The notes under the pieces were generated by a model that saw only the letters and a list, made by a program, of their open reading frames with translations, did no database searches and was not told the DNA's origin. From Psychrobacter immobilis (GTDB lineage: Bacteria; Pseudomonadota; Gammaproteobacteria; Pseudomonadales; Moraxellaceae), in assembly GCF_904846225.1 (NCBI RefSeq), contig NZ_CAJGZJ010000015.1:1-64000 (forward strand): a stretch of 64,000 nucleotides of DNA, written 5' to 3'. The stretch's first letter is position 1; each line of letters opens with the position of its first letter. Shown piece after piece: positions 1 through 8,300 of the stretch. Made by a program: the position numbers and the translations under genes.

Positions 1-350
1 TCAGGAGTGTAGGTTTGTTTTTTCATTGTCGTATTCTCTCAGAATGTTGAGTCTCCGACAATCCCGGGGCGGTTCAAGGGGTCAGTATCGTTGTATAGTT
101 TATGAGCATCGTACTTAGCACGCTCCGTATTGGTGACACAGAAATACGCAGGCACATAAACCACCACTAAAGAGAAGGCAAATAGCACCATATACAAAAC
201 TGAAATACTATCCTCGGTCAAACTTTGTGCAAGGCGAGCAATAAAATATGTTGATGACGCTACAATGACTTGCTGAATCAGCAAAAATAGTAGTGCCATA
301 CGCAGATGCTTGTTTGAGATAATTTTATAGATTAAGATTTTTGATATTCC
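1..350 (-). pseudogene. Decayed membrane protein gene, possibly the N-terminal part of an ABC exporter
   Basis: A minus-strand frame is open from 350 to the window edge except for one TGA at 39-41. It encodes a basic N-terminus, then two hydrophobic segments typical of a transporter membrane domain. An ATG exists at 299 but has no ribosome binding site, and the frame upstream of it (KHLR before MALL) still reads like protein. An AAGGA motif at about 352-347 is followed by ATC rather than ATG at usual start distance. After the TGA the frame continues ENTTMKKQTYTP to the edge. This suggests a lost start codon plus a nonsense codon. Alternatives are a small 86-residue membrane protein (39-299) followed by a new gene starting at 26. 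The ABC assignment is an impression only. Confidence 0.35.
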
Positions 351-435
351 TTAAAATAGAAACTCATGAATCTAGCAAATAATGGCTTCTTGCTGACGTA
401 TGATCTGCTGATTAACTTTCAGGGTTTTTTGAGTT

Positions 436-543
436 ATAGTCAATCCTATATAAATCAGATACGGTCTCAACCTCGCTAACCATACTAATGTATAGCTTGC
501 ACTTGGTTTCCTTGTATCCAAATTATATTGAATCGACACTACT
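436..543 (-). repeat. Intergenic repeat family A, copy 1 (about 108 bp, imperfect inverted ends)
   Basis: This stretch begins TAGTCAATCCTATATAAAT and ends with ATATTGAATCGACACTA, which is a rough inverted copy of the start. The same element in opposite orientation occurs at 52166-52271, and a diverged copy at 26676-26760. It has no coding capacity. It is probably a small non-autonomous mobile repeat; no transposase is linked to it here. Confidence 0.6.
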
Positions 544-544
544 C

Positions 545-593
545 AAAATAATAGATATCAGAGTGCTTTTACCATTCTGATATCTACTATTTT
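545..593 (-). terminator. Stem-loop overlapping the 3' end of the GNAT gene
   Basis: Arms at 545-562 and 576-593 pair over 18 bp with one mismatch. The TGA stop of the upstream GNAT gene (558-560) lies inside the distal arm, so the last codons form part of the stem. On the minus strand the stem ends in TATTATTTT, which fits a weak intrinsic terminator. Confidence 0.5.
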
Positions 594-1055
594 GGTGTCC
601 TCGTATAACTCTTCATCACATTGGCCGTCAGACTTAAAACCAAATTTTTCATAGAAACTAATCGCAGATAGATTGGTTTGTAAAACCCATAAAGATAGAC
701 TAGAGCAGCTATTACATTGAGAAGCACCAATTAGGGCTGCGTTCATTAACTTAGTACCTATCCCTAAATTTTGATATTGCGGTAGAAGATACAGAGTGGT
801 TATTTCACACTCGTGATCTTTCTTAAAGTAAGAAATAAATCCTACAGTAGTATTCTTAGCATCATATGCTATCCATGTATTCACACCAGAGCTGGGTAAT
901 ACCTTTTCCCACATTTCCATTTTTTGAGATAAGTTATTTTCTTTGTCTCTATACGTTTCGGGTAAAAGGTTCGAATAGGTAGCATTCCAACTTTCAAAGT
1001 GTATATGAGCAATATCTGATACATCGTTCAGGTTTGCCTTACGTGTAAAAAACAT
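558..1055 (-). CDS. GNAT family N-acetyltransferase
   Basis: This encodes a small acyl-CoA-dependent acetyltransferase of the GNAT fold; the acceptor is unknown. The acetyl-CoA loop is the stretch QYQNLGIGTKLM (about residues 92-103), followed by the usual C-terminal NLSAISFYEKFGF motif. The start chosen is ATG at 1055 (MFFTRKANL), because GGAG sits six bases upstream. The ATG at 1067 would add four residues and itself overlaps that GGAG, so it is less likely. It has no operon partner: the next gene, on the same strand, begins 88 bp upstream. The stop codon lies inside a terminator-like hairpin. The family call is firm and the substrate is open. Confidence 0.85.
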   Translation of the reverse strand: MFFTRKANLNDVSDIAHIHFESWNATYSNLLPETYRDKENNLSQKMEMWEKVLPSSGVNTWIAYDAKNTTVGFISYFKKDHECEITTLYLLPQYQNLGIGTKLMNAALIGASQCNSCSSLSLWVLQTNLSAISFYEKFGFKSDGQCDEELYEDTKIVDIRMVKAL

Positions 1056-1143
1056 GTGGCACTCCATGGTTAAATATTGGTGACTTTTCGCATATTAGGC
1101 ATAATACTTAAGCAAGCCACCTTTGAGATAAGCTTTATTAGCA

Positions 1144-1647
1144 TCATCCATTTTTAGTTTTTCGAATTCTTGCCATCTGATAGGCGTTGACATACTCGCC
1201 GTTGCGATAAGCATAATCCACCATTTCACCTTCTATCACAAAGCCCAAGCTTTTATATAAACCAATGCCTCCGTTGTTATCGGTGTAAGCAGTAATCTCA
1301 ATACGTCTTATGTCCAGCCAATTATCAGCCAAATCCAGCGCTGCGGTTATAAGCGCTCGGCCTACACCCTTGCCTTGTAACGCAGATTTTACGCTGACTC
1401 CAAAGCTTGCTACATGGCGTCGACGCTTTGATACCATGATCTCAAGCCCCAGATTCCCCACCACTTTACCCTCAACTTCAGCCACTAATACATGAATATT
1501 GTCAGGTATATCCGCCAGTCGCTTGCGCCATAGGGTCTTTGATGGCATAGGTAACTGCAAAGTATTTGCATATAGAGCCTCATCGGTATAAATGGCTTGC
1601 AACGCTTCTGCATCTTCTGGCTCGGCATGACGTATGTCAATTTTCAT
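1144..1647 (-). CDS. yhhY: GNAT acetyltransferase, YhhY/AaaT-like (L-amino acid N-acyltransferase)
   Basis: The protein of 167 residues resembles E. coli YhhY (AaaT), which N-acetylates some free amino acids, through most of its length. Shared features are the N-terminal IRHAEPEDAEAL, the NTLQLPMPS segment, RRRHVASFGVSV before the acetyl-CoA loop (ALQGKGVGRAL), RRIEITAYTDNNGGIGLYKSLGF, and the end YRNGEYVNAYQMAR. The ATG at 1647 has AAGGATAAG upstream at good distance. Activity on amino acids is inferred from the family; transfer of function to this copy is likely but not certain. Confidence 0.8.
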   Translation of the reverse strand: MKIDIRHAEPEDAEALQAIYTDEALYANTLQLPMPSKTLWRKRLADIPDNIHVLVAEVEGKVVGNLGLEIMVSKRRRHVASFGVSVKSALQGKGVGRALITAALDLADNWLDIRRIEITAYTDNNGGIGLYKSLGFVIEGEMVDYAYRNGEYVNAYQMARIRKTKNG

Positions 1648-1786
1648 TCTACTTATCCTTACAGACGAATTAGTATGTTGATTGGTGTCAACGTTGGTAG
1701 TGAGGCGAGCATTATTTTTGCTATCGACGTCCTAAATATTAAACCCTTAATTTAGCCTAATTAGCAGCAACTTATCATAAAGATTC

Positions 1787-1831
1787 AAGTTCCTACTAAG
1801 ATAATAAACGCTTAGTATCTTAGTAGGACTT
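1787..1831. terminator. Orphan stem-loop in a divergent intergenic region
   Basis: Arms at 1787-1803 and 1816-1831 pair over 16 bp with one bulged base, with a 12-base loop, and TTTTCAATT follows on the plus strand. The flanking genes diverge (yhhY to the left, the lipoprotein to the right), so no known transcript ends here. It could end an unannotated small RNA or be left from a lost gene. The rest of the 1648-1984 gap is AT-rich, with no other feature that I can support. Confidence 0.5.
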
Positions 1832-1984
1832 TTCAATTAAAGAACATCAACTTCATTGTAGAACTGCTCAATTTAGTCGATAATAATCCATTAAAAAAAT
1901 AATTGTGTTTATATTTATAACCAGCTTTTTGACCTTGCTTTATATGAAGTCTAATTTATTGATATCTTTTAGAGGAAAAGTTAA

Positions 1985-2365
1985 ATGTCTAACCTCAGAT
2001 TGGCAGTCGCAGGATTTGCGACACTTATATTTATGAGTATAGGTTGCAGCAATAAAGAGTCTAACAGCGTTAATGAGGTGAAAGAAAACCCATCAGAAGC
2101 CATAGCAAAGCAAATTCCAGAAGCAGTAGAAGTGCGTGGAATCTTTAAGAGAAGCTTTGAGGTACATGAGCTGGATGCGAATGGCAAGGTCTACTATGTG
2201 GCAGATCCCAAACAACTTTTGATGGAAGGCTCAAATAAAATTGGTCAAGACAACTATTATAAGTTGTTTGAAACTTGCGTGGTCGGAGTGATCGGCTCTG
2301 AAGGTGGTTACGGACCTACTGGTAGGTACGAAAACGAAATTACAGTTAGCAAAATCTGTGTATAA
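1985..2365 (+). CDS. Small putative lipoprotein of unknown function
   Basis: A 126-residue exported protein. It has a hydrophobic N-terminal segment ending FMSIGC at about residues 16-21; the cysteine would be the lipidated residue, although the lipobox is not ideal. The mature part is mostly polar and contains a second pair of cysteines (TCVVG near residue 93 and the penultimate CV). No known domain is recognised. AGAGGAAAAG precedes the ATG. It is followed by a GNAT gene on the same strand after a 68-bp gap and may be co-transcribed. Real gene very likely; function unknown. Confidence 0.7.
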   Translation: MSNLRLAVAGFATLIFMSIGCSNKESNSVNEVKENPSEAIAKQIPEAVEVRGIFKRSFEVHELDANGKVYYVADPKQLLMEGSNKIGQDNYYKLFETCVVGVIGSEGGYGPTGRYENEITVSKICV

Positions 2366-2433
2366 AGAAGTGTCTACCCTTACTTCAGTGTTTTGCGAAT
2401 ATGATGAAGTGTGAATTAAAATAAGGATTGGTA

Positions 2434-2970
2434 ATGATATATTTAGAACCATTTATAGCTGATGACTATAATTTTTTGAATAGCTGGATTAGTAATGAAC
2501 ATGAATTGATTCAATTTAGCGGTGGTATTTTTCAACACCCTATTGATAAAGAGCAAATAAAAGAATATTTAAACGATAGTCGAAGGTATTCATTTAAGGT
2601 TATTTTCACAGAAAGTTATGATAATGGATTGCTAAACACACAAATTATAGGGATGGCAGAGATTTACCGTGAGGATAATAAGACGGCCAAGTTATGTAGA
2701 GTGCTAATTGGTCATCCTGATATGCGTGGTAAAGGTTTAGGTAAAGAAATCATACGACTATTATTGAAAAAATCTTTCGATGATATGGCGTGTGAATACG
2801 TGCACTTGAATGTATACGATTGGAATATGGGGGCTATCAAATGCTATGGGCAAGTTGGATTTGTCGAAAACCTACTAATAAATCAACATGTAATGGTTGA
2901 TGGTAAGCAGTGGACGACTATTAATATGTCTATTGATAAATCTAGGTGGCAGGCTGTTACCTCTGAATAA
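2434..2970 (+). CDS. GNAT family N-acetyltransferase
   Basis: An acetyltransferase of about 178 residues, RimJ/RimL-like in layout. The central region HPDMRGKGLGKEIIRLLL forms the acetyl-CoA binding loop, and VYDWNMGAIKCYGQVGFVE is the typical C-terminal motif. The ATG at 2434 is preferred: TAAGGA lies eight bases before it, while the TTG at 2428 lies inside that motif. This is the third GNAT gene within 2.5 kb, but it is not closely similar to the other two, so the cluster is not a tandem duplication. The substrate is unknown. Confidence 0.85.
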   Translation: MIYLEPFIADDYNFLNSWISNEHELIQFSGGIFQHPIDKEQIKEYLNDSRRYSFKVIFTESYDNGLLNTQIIGMAEIYREDNKTAKLCRVLIGHPDMRGKGLGKEIIRLLLKKSFDDMACEYVHLNVYDWNMGAIKCYGQVGFVENLLINQHVMVDGKQWTTINMSIDKSRWQAVTSE

Positions 2971-3245
2971 GTACTATTAGCTTTAAGTGACCAACCCTAG
3001 AATTATCAGAGATTCGATGTTCTGAGAAACATATGCTAGTTCAATGCCTATATAGCGCATCTAACATAATCTCTTAACAAACGTCATGACAAATGACTTT
3101 AGATAGAAAAGGATCGTTTAAGGCATTCTTATTTAGGTATACCCCAAGGGAACCAATTATTTCACCCTTCAAACCTATTAGTAGACCGATATAATATAAC
3201 CAATTAAAATATACCGCCGAACTAGCTCGTTTATTGCATTACGCA

Positions 3246-4367
3246 TCACAAGGCCAACTCATAACTTGTACTACGTCCTGAAGCCTCAGATTTTTGCATC
3301 ATCCCCTTCTCTATCAGATCATTAATATCTCTTAGTGCCGTGTCTATAGAACACTTAGTCATAACTGCCCATTTTTTAGTAGTCAGCTTGCCATAAAAAT
3401 TAGTCAGTAAAGTATTCAACATCTTTACCTGCCTAGTGTTCAAAGCATGCTGTCGATGGGTCTGCCAAAAACTTGCTTTATTGATGATTTTATCCGTGGT
3501 CGTTTGAGCTGCAATAAGTGCTTGTTCTAGCGTTTGTAAAAACCAAACTAACCAATCCGTGATATCCCTATCACCTTTTTGCGTGCGCTCCAGTATTTTG
3601 TAATAGTCATTACGCTGTTTAAGAATCTGTGCTGACATACTATAAAAACGTTGAGCGCTATCATCGCTTTTCGCCAACACCCTCTCAGTAATGGCACGAG
3701 TCAATCGTCCATTGCCATCATCAAACGGATGCAAAGTCACAAACCATAAATGGGCAATACCTGCTTTTATGACCAAATCTATATTATCTTGCTCATTTGG
3801 TGAAATGTTAAACCACGATAGAAATTTTTCTAACTCATCTGATAGCCTATTGGCACTAGGTGCAACAAAATGAACCTGCTCACGACCATAACCACCAGAG
3901 ACCACTTGCATAGGCCCTTTACTATCATCACGAATACTGCCTGCTTGAATTCGATAAAGTCCACTATACCCATCTGGAAATAATGCTCGATGCCATCCAA
4001 GTAAATCGTCCAACAATAGGGGCTGCTGATAATAATAGGTGGCACTTAGCATCATTTCTACCACTGCGTCGATCTCACGAGTAGTCGTTGGCATACTTGC
4101 ATTATCTAACCCTAAATGCCGCGCAACTGAGGAGCGCACTTGTTCATTATTTAGTGACTCACCTTCAATCTCTGAAGTTTTAACAATCTCTAAAGTCACC
4201 GCATCTAATTGTGCCTCAACATTTAGATCAAAACCTAGCGTTAGCAGTTTACCAAGCAAACGGCCTTGTAATATCCGCACGCGACTAACCAATGGTAATA
4301 GTTTTTTGTCCGACCATTGCCACTCAGTCCAGTCTGGATGTTCATGAATATAGGTAATATGCCTCAT
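3246..4367 (-). CDS. Fic family protein (predicted protein AMPylase, class II)
   Basis: Fic enzymes usually transfer AMP from ATP to a hydroxyl group of a target protein. The catalytic motif HPFDDGNGR is complete (histidine near residue 212). An N-terminal domain (residues 1-80, DUF4172-like, rich in WQW) carries TSEIEGE near residue 62. This matches the inhibitory motif (S/T)xxxE(G/N), and its position before the core defines class II. A winged-helix-like C-terminus (about 305-373, with TKKWAVMTKCSIDTALRDI) may bind DNA or mediate autoregulation. No antitoxin gene is adjacent, consistent with self-inhibition. A decayed copy of the 5' third lies at 21613-21997. The target is unknown. Confidence 0.9.
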   Translation of the reverse strand: MRHITYIHEHPDWTEWQWSDKKLLPLVSRVRILQGRLLGKLLTLGFDLNVEAQLDAVTLEIVKTSEIEGESLNNEQVRSSVARHLGLDNASMPTTTREIDAVVEMMLSATYYYQQPLLLDDLLGWHRALFPDGYSGLYRIQAGSIRDDSKGPMQVVSGGYGREQVHFVAPSANRLSDELEKFLSWFNISPNEQDNIDLVIKAGIAHLWFVTLHPFDDGNGRLTRAITERVLAKSDDSAQRFYSMSAQILKQRNDYYKILERTQKGDRDITDWLVWFLQTLEQALIAAQTTTDKIINKASFWQTHRQHALNTRQVKMLNTLLTNFYGKLTTKKWAVMTKCSIDTALRDINDLIEKGMMQKSEASGRSTSYELAL

Positions 4368-4445
4368 ATTTTCCTCAGATATATGCAGAGATTAAATTAT
4401 TAATCTCCTTATATTATGCAGGGAATAAGTAATAAAGACAATGTG

Positions 4446-4520
4446 TAAGGATTTTAAAAGTAGGAAGCTAACTTGAACAATAATCTGAAATAAGTGTTTT
4501 ACGATGAATGCATTGTTTCA
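4446..4520. repeat. Repeat fragment R1, copy 1
   Basis: The stretch with GAAGCTAACTTGAACAATAA and TACGATGAATGCATTGTTT recurs in similar form at 11968-12050. It lies upstream of the Fic gene in a 227-bp gap with no gene. The function is unknown. Confidence 0.45.
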
Positions 4521-4594
4521 ATCGTTTAACGATAAGTTATTTCCTTTTATTATTATTTTTAAATTGAGAAAACGCCCTAGATTATTTTATCTAT

Positions 4595-5392
4595 CTAAAA
4601 CCGCCTTTTTATTTTTTTATTTTTGACTACCAGTAATGGACAGTTGCTACAATACTCCATAGGCTGAGTGGCTTTATAATAAAAGCAGCAACTTTTTCTT
4701 AAACGGATTAAGCCACTATCCTCAGTCAGTTTTATTTTTTTATAATCGTAGCGTCTTAATGGATTGTGATCTATTCCAAATACCTCAGGCATGGCTTCTT
4801 TTATTAAATACGCATAGTCTTCTTCGATTTTTTCTTTCATTATCGGGCATGTGGTAGTGATTTTTTTCTCATATAACGAATACACACGAACCGCTGTGTT
4901 CTCCCATAAGATACGCGGATGAACTGTTGTTACATCCACCAATACTTGCCATAACAAGGCAAGATTATTGGCAAAAATATTACTGACGACCTTTTTTCGC
5001 CATACCACTCTATCAGCACTATCTGTAGGGCGGTTAACGAGATAATTACTGATGGGCATTTTTGACTGCCATAAGTCCTCCTTATAGCTGTAGTCTAAAA
5101 AGCAATTTTGTGCCGACATATCGATTCCTACATCGTAGACCGTCATGGCATACAAGCTTGCTGCCGTGGCTAAATAAGCATAACGTTTACTTAATAATGA
5201 GGCGGTGACTTTGAGCGAGGGTGAATTGATAAGTGGCGTGAGTTGATATAATAATTTTTCACACTGTTCATGATCTAACAGTTGAGGTAGCCAAATAGAG
5301 GTGTCAGGACTCCTCTGTTCAGCATCTACCAAGCCAAAAGAATCACATAGGACCTGCCATTGATCAGAATGACTAGAAAAATAAGGAGTCAT
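4595..5392 (-). CDS. FhuF-like siderophore-iron reductase
   Basis: FhuF proteins are [2Fe-2S] reductases that release iron from imported ferric siderophores in the cytoplasm. The diagnostic cysteine cluster is at the C-terminus: CC, then 11 residues, C, two residues, C (in KSCCFYYK...YCSNCPL), close to the family pattern. The rest is the weakly conserved family body, with W-rich segments such as RILWENTAVRVYSL. The protein has 265 residues, about the usual length. The ATG overlaps the stop of the ABC ATPase gene by four bases and has AAGGAG before it, so translation is coupled. As the last gene of the uptake operon it fits the role of iron release. Confidence 0.85.
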   Translation of the reverse strand: MTPYFSSHSDQWQVLCDSFGLVDAEQRSPDTSIWLPQLLDHEQCEKLLYQLTPLINSPSLKVTASLLSKRYAYLATAASLYAMTVYDVGIDMSAQNCFLDYSYKEDLWQSKMPISNYLVNRPTDSADRVVWRKKVVSNIFANNLALLWQVLVDVTTVHPRILWENTAVRVYSLYEKKITTTCPIMKEKIEEDYAYLIKEAMPEVFGIDHNPLRRYDYKKIKLTEDSGLIRLRKSCCFYYKATQPMEYCSNCPLLVVKNKKIKRRF

Positions 5393-6231
5393 TGTAATGC
5401 ACTTTTTTGCTCATTTATCTCGCCACTTGTATCCAGAGATGAGCGTTTGTTTCCTTTGCCAAAAGGAATACACATGGGTGTACCAAATATTGGATCAGCG
5501 GCGATATGACAATCCAAACCAAAAATATGCCTAACGTTATGAGCATCTAAAATATCAGCAGGTTCGCCTTGAGCAAATACTTTTTTATCGGCAATCGCCA
5601 CCATAAAATGCGCATAACGACAGGCCAAATTCAAATCATGCAATACCATTACAATCGTTTTGTTCTGTTCGCGATTGAGATCATAAAGTAAATCTAGAAC
5701 ATCTATTTGGTGAGCAAGATCTAGATAGGTAGTTGGTTCATCCAATAATATAACGTCTGTATCCTGCGCCAATGTCATGGCTATCCATGCTCTTTGTCTT
5801 TGTCCACCAGACAGAGAATCTACCAAACGATCTTTTAACTCCATTAAGCTGGCACGTTCTAACGCTTCCATAACTTTTTCTTCATCCGTTTCTGACCACT
5901 GTTTTAGCCAGTTTTGATGTGGATAACGTCCCATACGAACCAATTGATAGACGCTCATCGATTCAGGTGCTTGCGGCGATTGTGGGAGAATAGACAGCTC
6001 TCGTGCAACTTGTGACGTTGAGCGTTGCTGAATATCAGCCCCATTTAAGATGACTTGACCTTGTTTGGGATTAATAAGCCGAGCAAACGCTTTCAATAAC
6101 GTGCTTTTACCACAACCATTACTGCCCACAAAAACGGTAATTTTTCCTTTAGGAATATCGATATCTAATTGCTCAATGATCGCTTGTTGACTATAGCCCA
6201 ACGTCAATGACTGACCTTGTAATGGGTTCAT
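5389..6231 (-). CDS. Iron-siderophore ABC transporter, ATP-binding protein (FepC/FecE type)
   Basis: This subunit powers import of a ferric siderophore through the inner membrane. Walker A is GSNGCGKST (about residue 36), the signature is LSGGQRQR (about 142), Walker B is VILLDEPT, and the switch histidine is in VMVLHDLNLA. The order and length (280 residues) are typical of FepC/FhuC ATPases. A 30-residue C-terminal tail after PMCIPFG is poorly conserved and charged. GGAG lies close before the ATG. The gene sits 19 bp after the permease gene and overlaps the FhuF-like gene, in one operon. Confidence 0.95.
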   Translation of the reverse strand: MNPLQGQSLTLGYSQQAIIEQLDIDIPKGKITVFVGSNGCGKSTLLKAFARLINPKQGQVILNGADIQQRSTSQVARELSILPQSPQAPESMSVYQLVRMGRYPHQNWLKQWSETDEEKVMEALERASLMELKDRLVDSLSGGQRQRAWIAMTLAQDTDVILLDEPTTYLDLAHQIDVLDLLYDLNREQNKTIVMVLHDLNLACRYAHFMVAIADKKVFAQGEPADILDAHNVRHIFGLDCHIAADPIFGTPMCIPFGKGNKRSSLDTSGEINEQKSALQ

Positions 6232-6250
6232 ACCTATCTCCTTTACGAGG

Positions 6251-7288
6251 TTATTTATTTTTAATTAAGAGGTAAATGAAAAAAGGAGTTCCCATTACTG
6301 CTACAAAAACGCCTGCTGGTAAGTCCAATGGTAAAAAAGCAGTTCGTCCAATCAGATCAGCTAGCATAACCAAATTGGCACCAACTAAAGAGCTGGTTAT
6401 CGCTAAACCAGCAAAAGTACGAGCGACAAGATTTTTTGCAATATGAGGGGCAATAAGACCAACAAAAGCAATCGCACCTGCATAAGCAACCGCGATTGCG
6501 GCAAAAGCCACGGCTAAAAGCAGCAATAACATTCTCTCGCGCTCAGGCCTCAGACCTAAACCAATCATAATGCTATCCTCAAGCTCATGCAAACTGATGC
6601 AGCGTGATGCCATCATCAATAAGGGTAACAGTCCCAGTAACCACATTGTAAAATACTGAACATCTTGCCAAATGGTGCCGTAAACGCTACCCGTCAACCA
6701 AACATAGGCAGACAAAGAGGATGTGAGTGGACTCAGTACGAGCAACAATGTCGTGATTGATCCCATCACAGCAGACAGAGCAATACCAATCAAAATTAAA
6801 CGCATGGGCGTTATGCCACGCTGCCATGCGAGCAAGTAAATGAGAAAAGCGGTAAACCAAGCCCCAATCATGGCAAATACAGGCAGTAGTTGCATGCTCA
6901 TAATAGGCGCCAAAAAAGACATAAAAAAGATGGCGGACGCTGATGCTCCAGTAGTGACTCCCAAGATATCAGGAGAAGCTAAAGGATTTCGAACTATGGT
7001 TTGTAAAATTAGTCCAGACAAGGATAATGCGATACCGACCAGTGCTGCCATAACGATGCGAGGGAACCTGAGCGTATCGACAATAAAGCCAATACCGCTT
7101 TTATCCGTGACTCCCAACTCATCGAATACGCCAATGACTTGCCATAACGACAGCGGAATCTTGCCGATGCATAATGACAATAATAAATGAGCGACGGTTA
7201 AAAAAATAAGCCCGACTACGATGATGACTGTACGAGTATTGATGATGCGAGAAAAAGCGCCAATTCGTAATGAATAAGTATCAACCAT
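6251..7288 (-). CDS. FecCD-type iron-siderophore permease, second subunit
   Basis: A polytopic inner-membrane protein of 345 residues in the FecCD/BtuC family, expected to form a heterodimer with the neighbouring permease. Family hallmarks are ALVGIALSLSGLILQTIVRNPLASPDILG near residues 80-108 and VAYAGAIAFVGLIAPHIAKNLV near 265-286, the latter being the loop that contacts the ATPase. About nine to ten membrane segments are visible. Its start overlaps the end of the first permease gene by eight bases. It is FepG-like by position, but the substrate class cannot be told from it. Confidence 0.93.
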   Translation of the reverse strand: MVDTYSLRIGAFSRIINTRTVIIVVGLIFLTVAHLLLSLCIGKIPLSLWQVIGVFDELGVTDKSGIGFIVDTLRFPRIVMAALVGIALSLSGLILQTIVRNPLASPDILGVTTGASASAIFFMSFLAPIMSMQLLPVFAMIGAWFTAFLIYLLAWQRGITPMRLILIGIALSAVMGSITTLLLVLSPLTSSLSAYVWLTGSVYGTIWQDVQYFTMWLLGLLPLLMMASRCISLHELEDSIMIGLGLRPERERMLLLLLAVAFAAIAVAYAGAIAFVGLIAPHIAKNLVARTFAGLAITSSLVGANLVMLADLIGRTAFLPLDLPAGVFVAVMGTPFFIYLLIKNK

Positions 7289-8300
7289 GACGCATGCCTC
7301 GGCGAATCAAGTAGATAAATAGTGGTGCACCAAGGAATGCCGTCATCACACCTATAGGAATCTCTTGAGGAAAAATAATCACTCTAGCAACAATATCAGC
7401 GATCAATAGTAAAGACGCACCAAACACCATACAACCCGGAATCAACCATTCATGAGAAATAGAAGTGGACATCAGCTTTCGAACAATGTGCGGGACGATC
7501 AAGCCAACAAAGACAATATTTCCCGCCATCGCGACCGCACAACCTGCCAGCACAGTGATTGCTAGCCCCATGGTCATTTGAACCACCGCCGTCCTCTGCC
7601 CCAATCCTTTGGACACTTCGTCACCAGCCATTAAGATATTGATTGGTTTTGCAAGTAAAAAAGCCCCTATCAGCGCGACACCAATATAGGGCAACAATGT
7701 ACCAAGCATGCTCAGTTGACGATTCGCTACCGAACCTGCTAACCAAAATAAAATACTGTCCAAACCCTCTTGGTCAATCACTAGTAGTGCTTGCGTGAAT
7801 GATCCAAAAAGTGCGGTAATGGCCGCACCAGCTAATACAATTCTAATCGGGTTAAATCGGCCTTTGCCCATCGTTCCTATGATATAAACCATAGCGCCCG
7901 CGACAAATGCACCCAGTAAAGCCACCCATACATACTGCTGCATCGAATCTAATTGAAAAATTATCGAAAAAGCAACAATACTGAACGTCGCACCCGCATT
8001 AATACCAAATATGCTAGGAGAAGCTAAAGGATTGCGCGTCAATGCTTGCATCAGGCAGCCAGCTACGGCAAGACAACCGCCGACGACCACTGCAATCACA
8101 CTTCGCGATAGTCGCGTCGTCGTTACTAGTATGTGATCTATATTTAATAAGTCAGGATTGAGTAATGCTTGAATCGCAGTGCTTGGCGATATAAAAGTAG
8201 AGCCAATACATAAGCTCAAGACAAAACTTATGAGTAACAGTACGATGCCAAGGACTAAGATTAAAAAGGGTTTTTGGGTACTTTGCCACCAAGGAATCAT
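7281..8300 (-). CDS. FecCD-type iron-siderophore permease, first subunit
   Basis: A FecCD/BtuC family membrane protein of 339 residues, partner of the next gene. It contains the conserved CLAVAGCLMQALTRNPLASPSIFG segment and the ATPase-contact loop GNIVFVGLIVPHIVRKL. The N-terminus is a hydrophobic stretch starting just after a short basic head. The ATG overlaps the stop of the binding-protein gene by four bases (ATGA), so expression is likely coupled. It is FepD-like by order (binding protein, permease, permease, ATPase). Confidence 0.93.
   Translation of the reverse strand: MIPWWQSTQKPFLILVLGIVLLLISFVLSLCIGSTFISPSTAIQALLNPDLLNIDHILVTTTRLSRSVIAVVVGGCLAVAGCLMQALTRNPLASPSIFGINAGATFSIVAFSIIFQLDSMQQYVWVALLGAFVAGAMVYIIGTMGKGRFNPIRIVLAGAAITALFGSFTQALLVIDQEGLDSILFWLAGSVANRQLSMLGTLLPYIGVALIGAFLLAKPINILMAGDEVSKGLGQRTAVVQMTMGLAITVLAGCAVAMAGNIVFVGLIVPHIVRKLMSTSISHEWLIPGCMVFGASLLLIADIVARVIIFPQEIPIGVMTAFLGAPLFIYLIRRGMRHG

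Noticed and set aside
39..41. TGA as a selenocysteine codon
   Set aside because: No stem-loop suited to selenocysteine insertion was seen and the context is a transporter-like membrane protein, so a nonsense mutation or a real gene end is simpler.
4039..4347. Plus-strand frame of 102 codons opposite the Fic gene
   Set aside because: It is fully antisense to the conserved Fic coding frame and has no protein-like features of its own.
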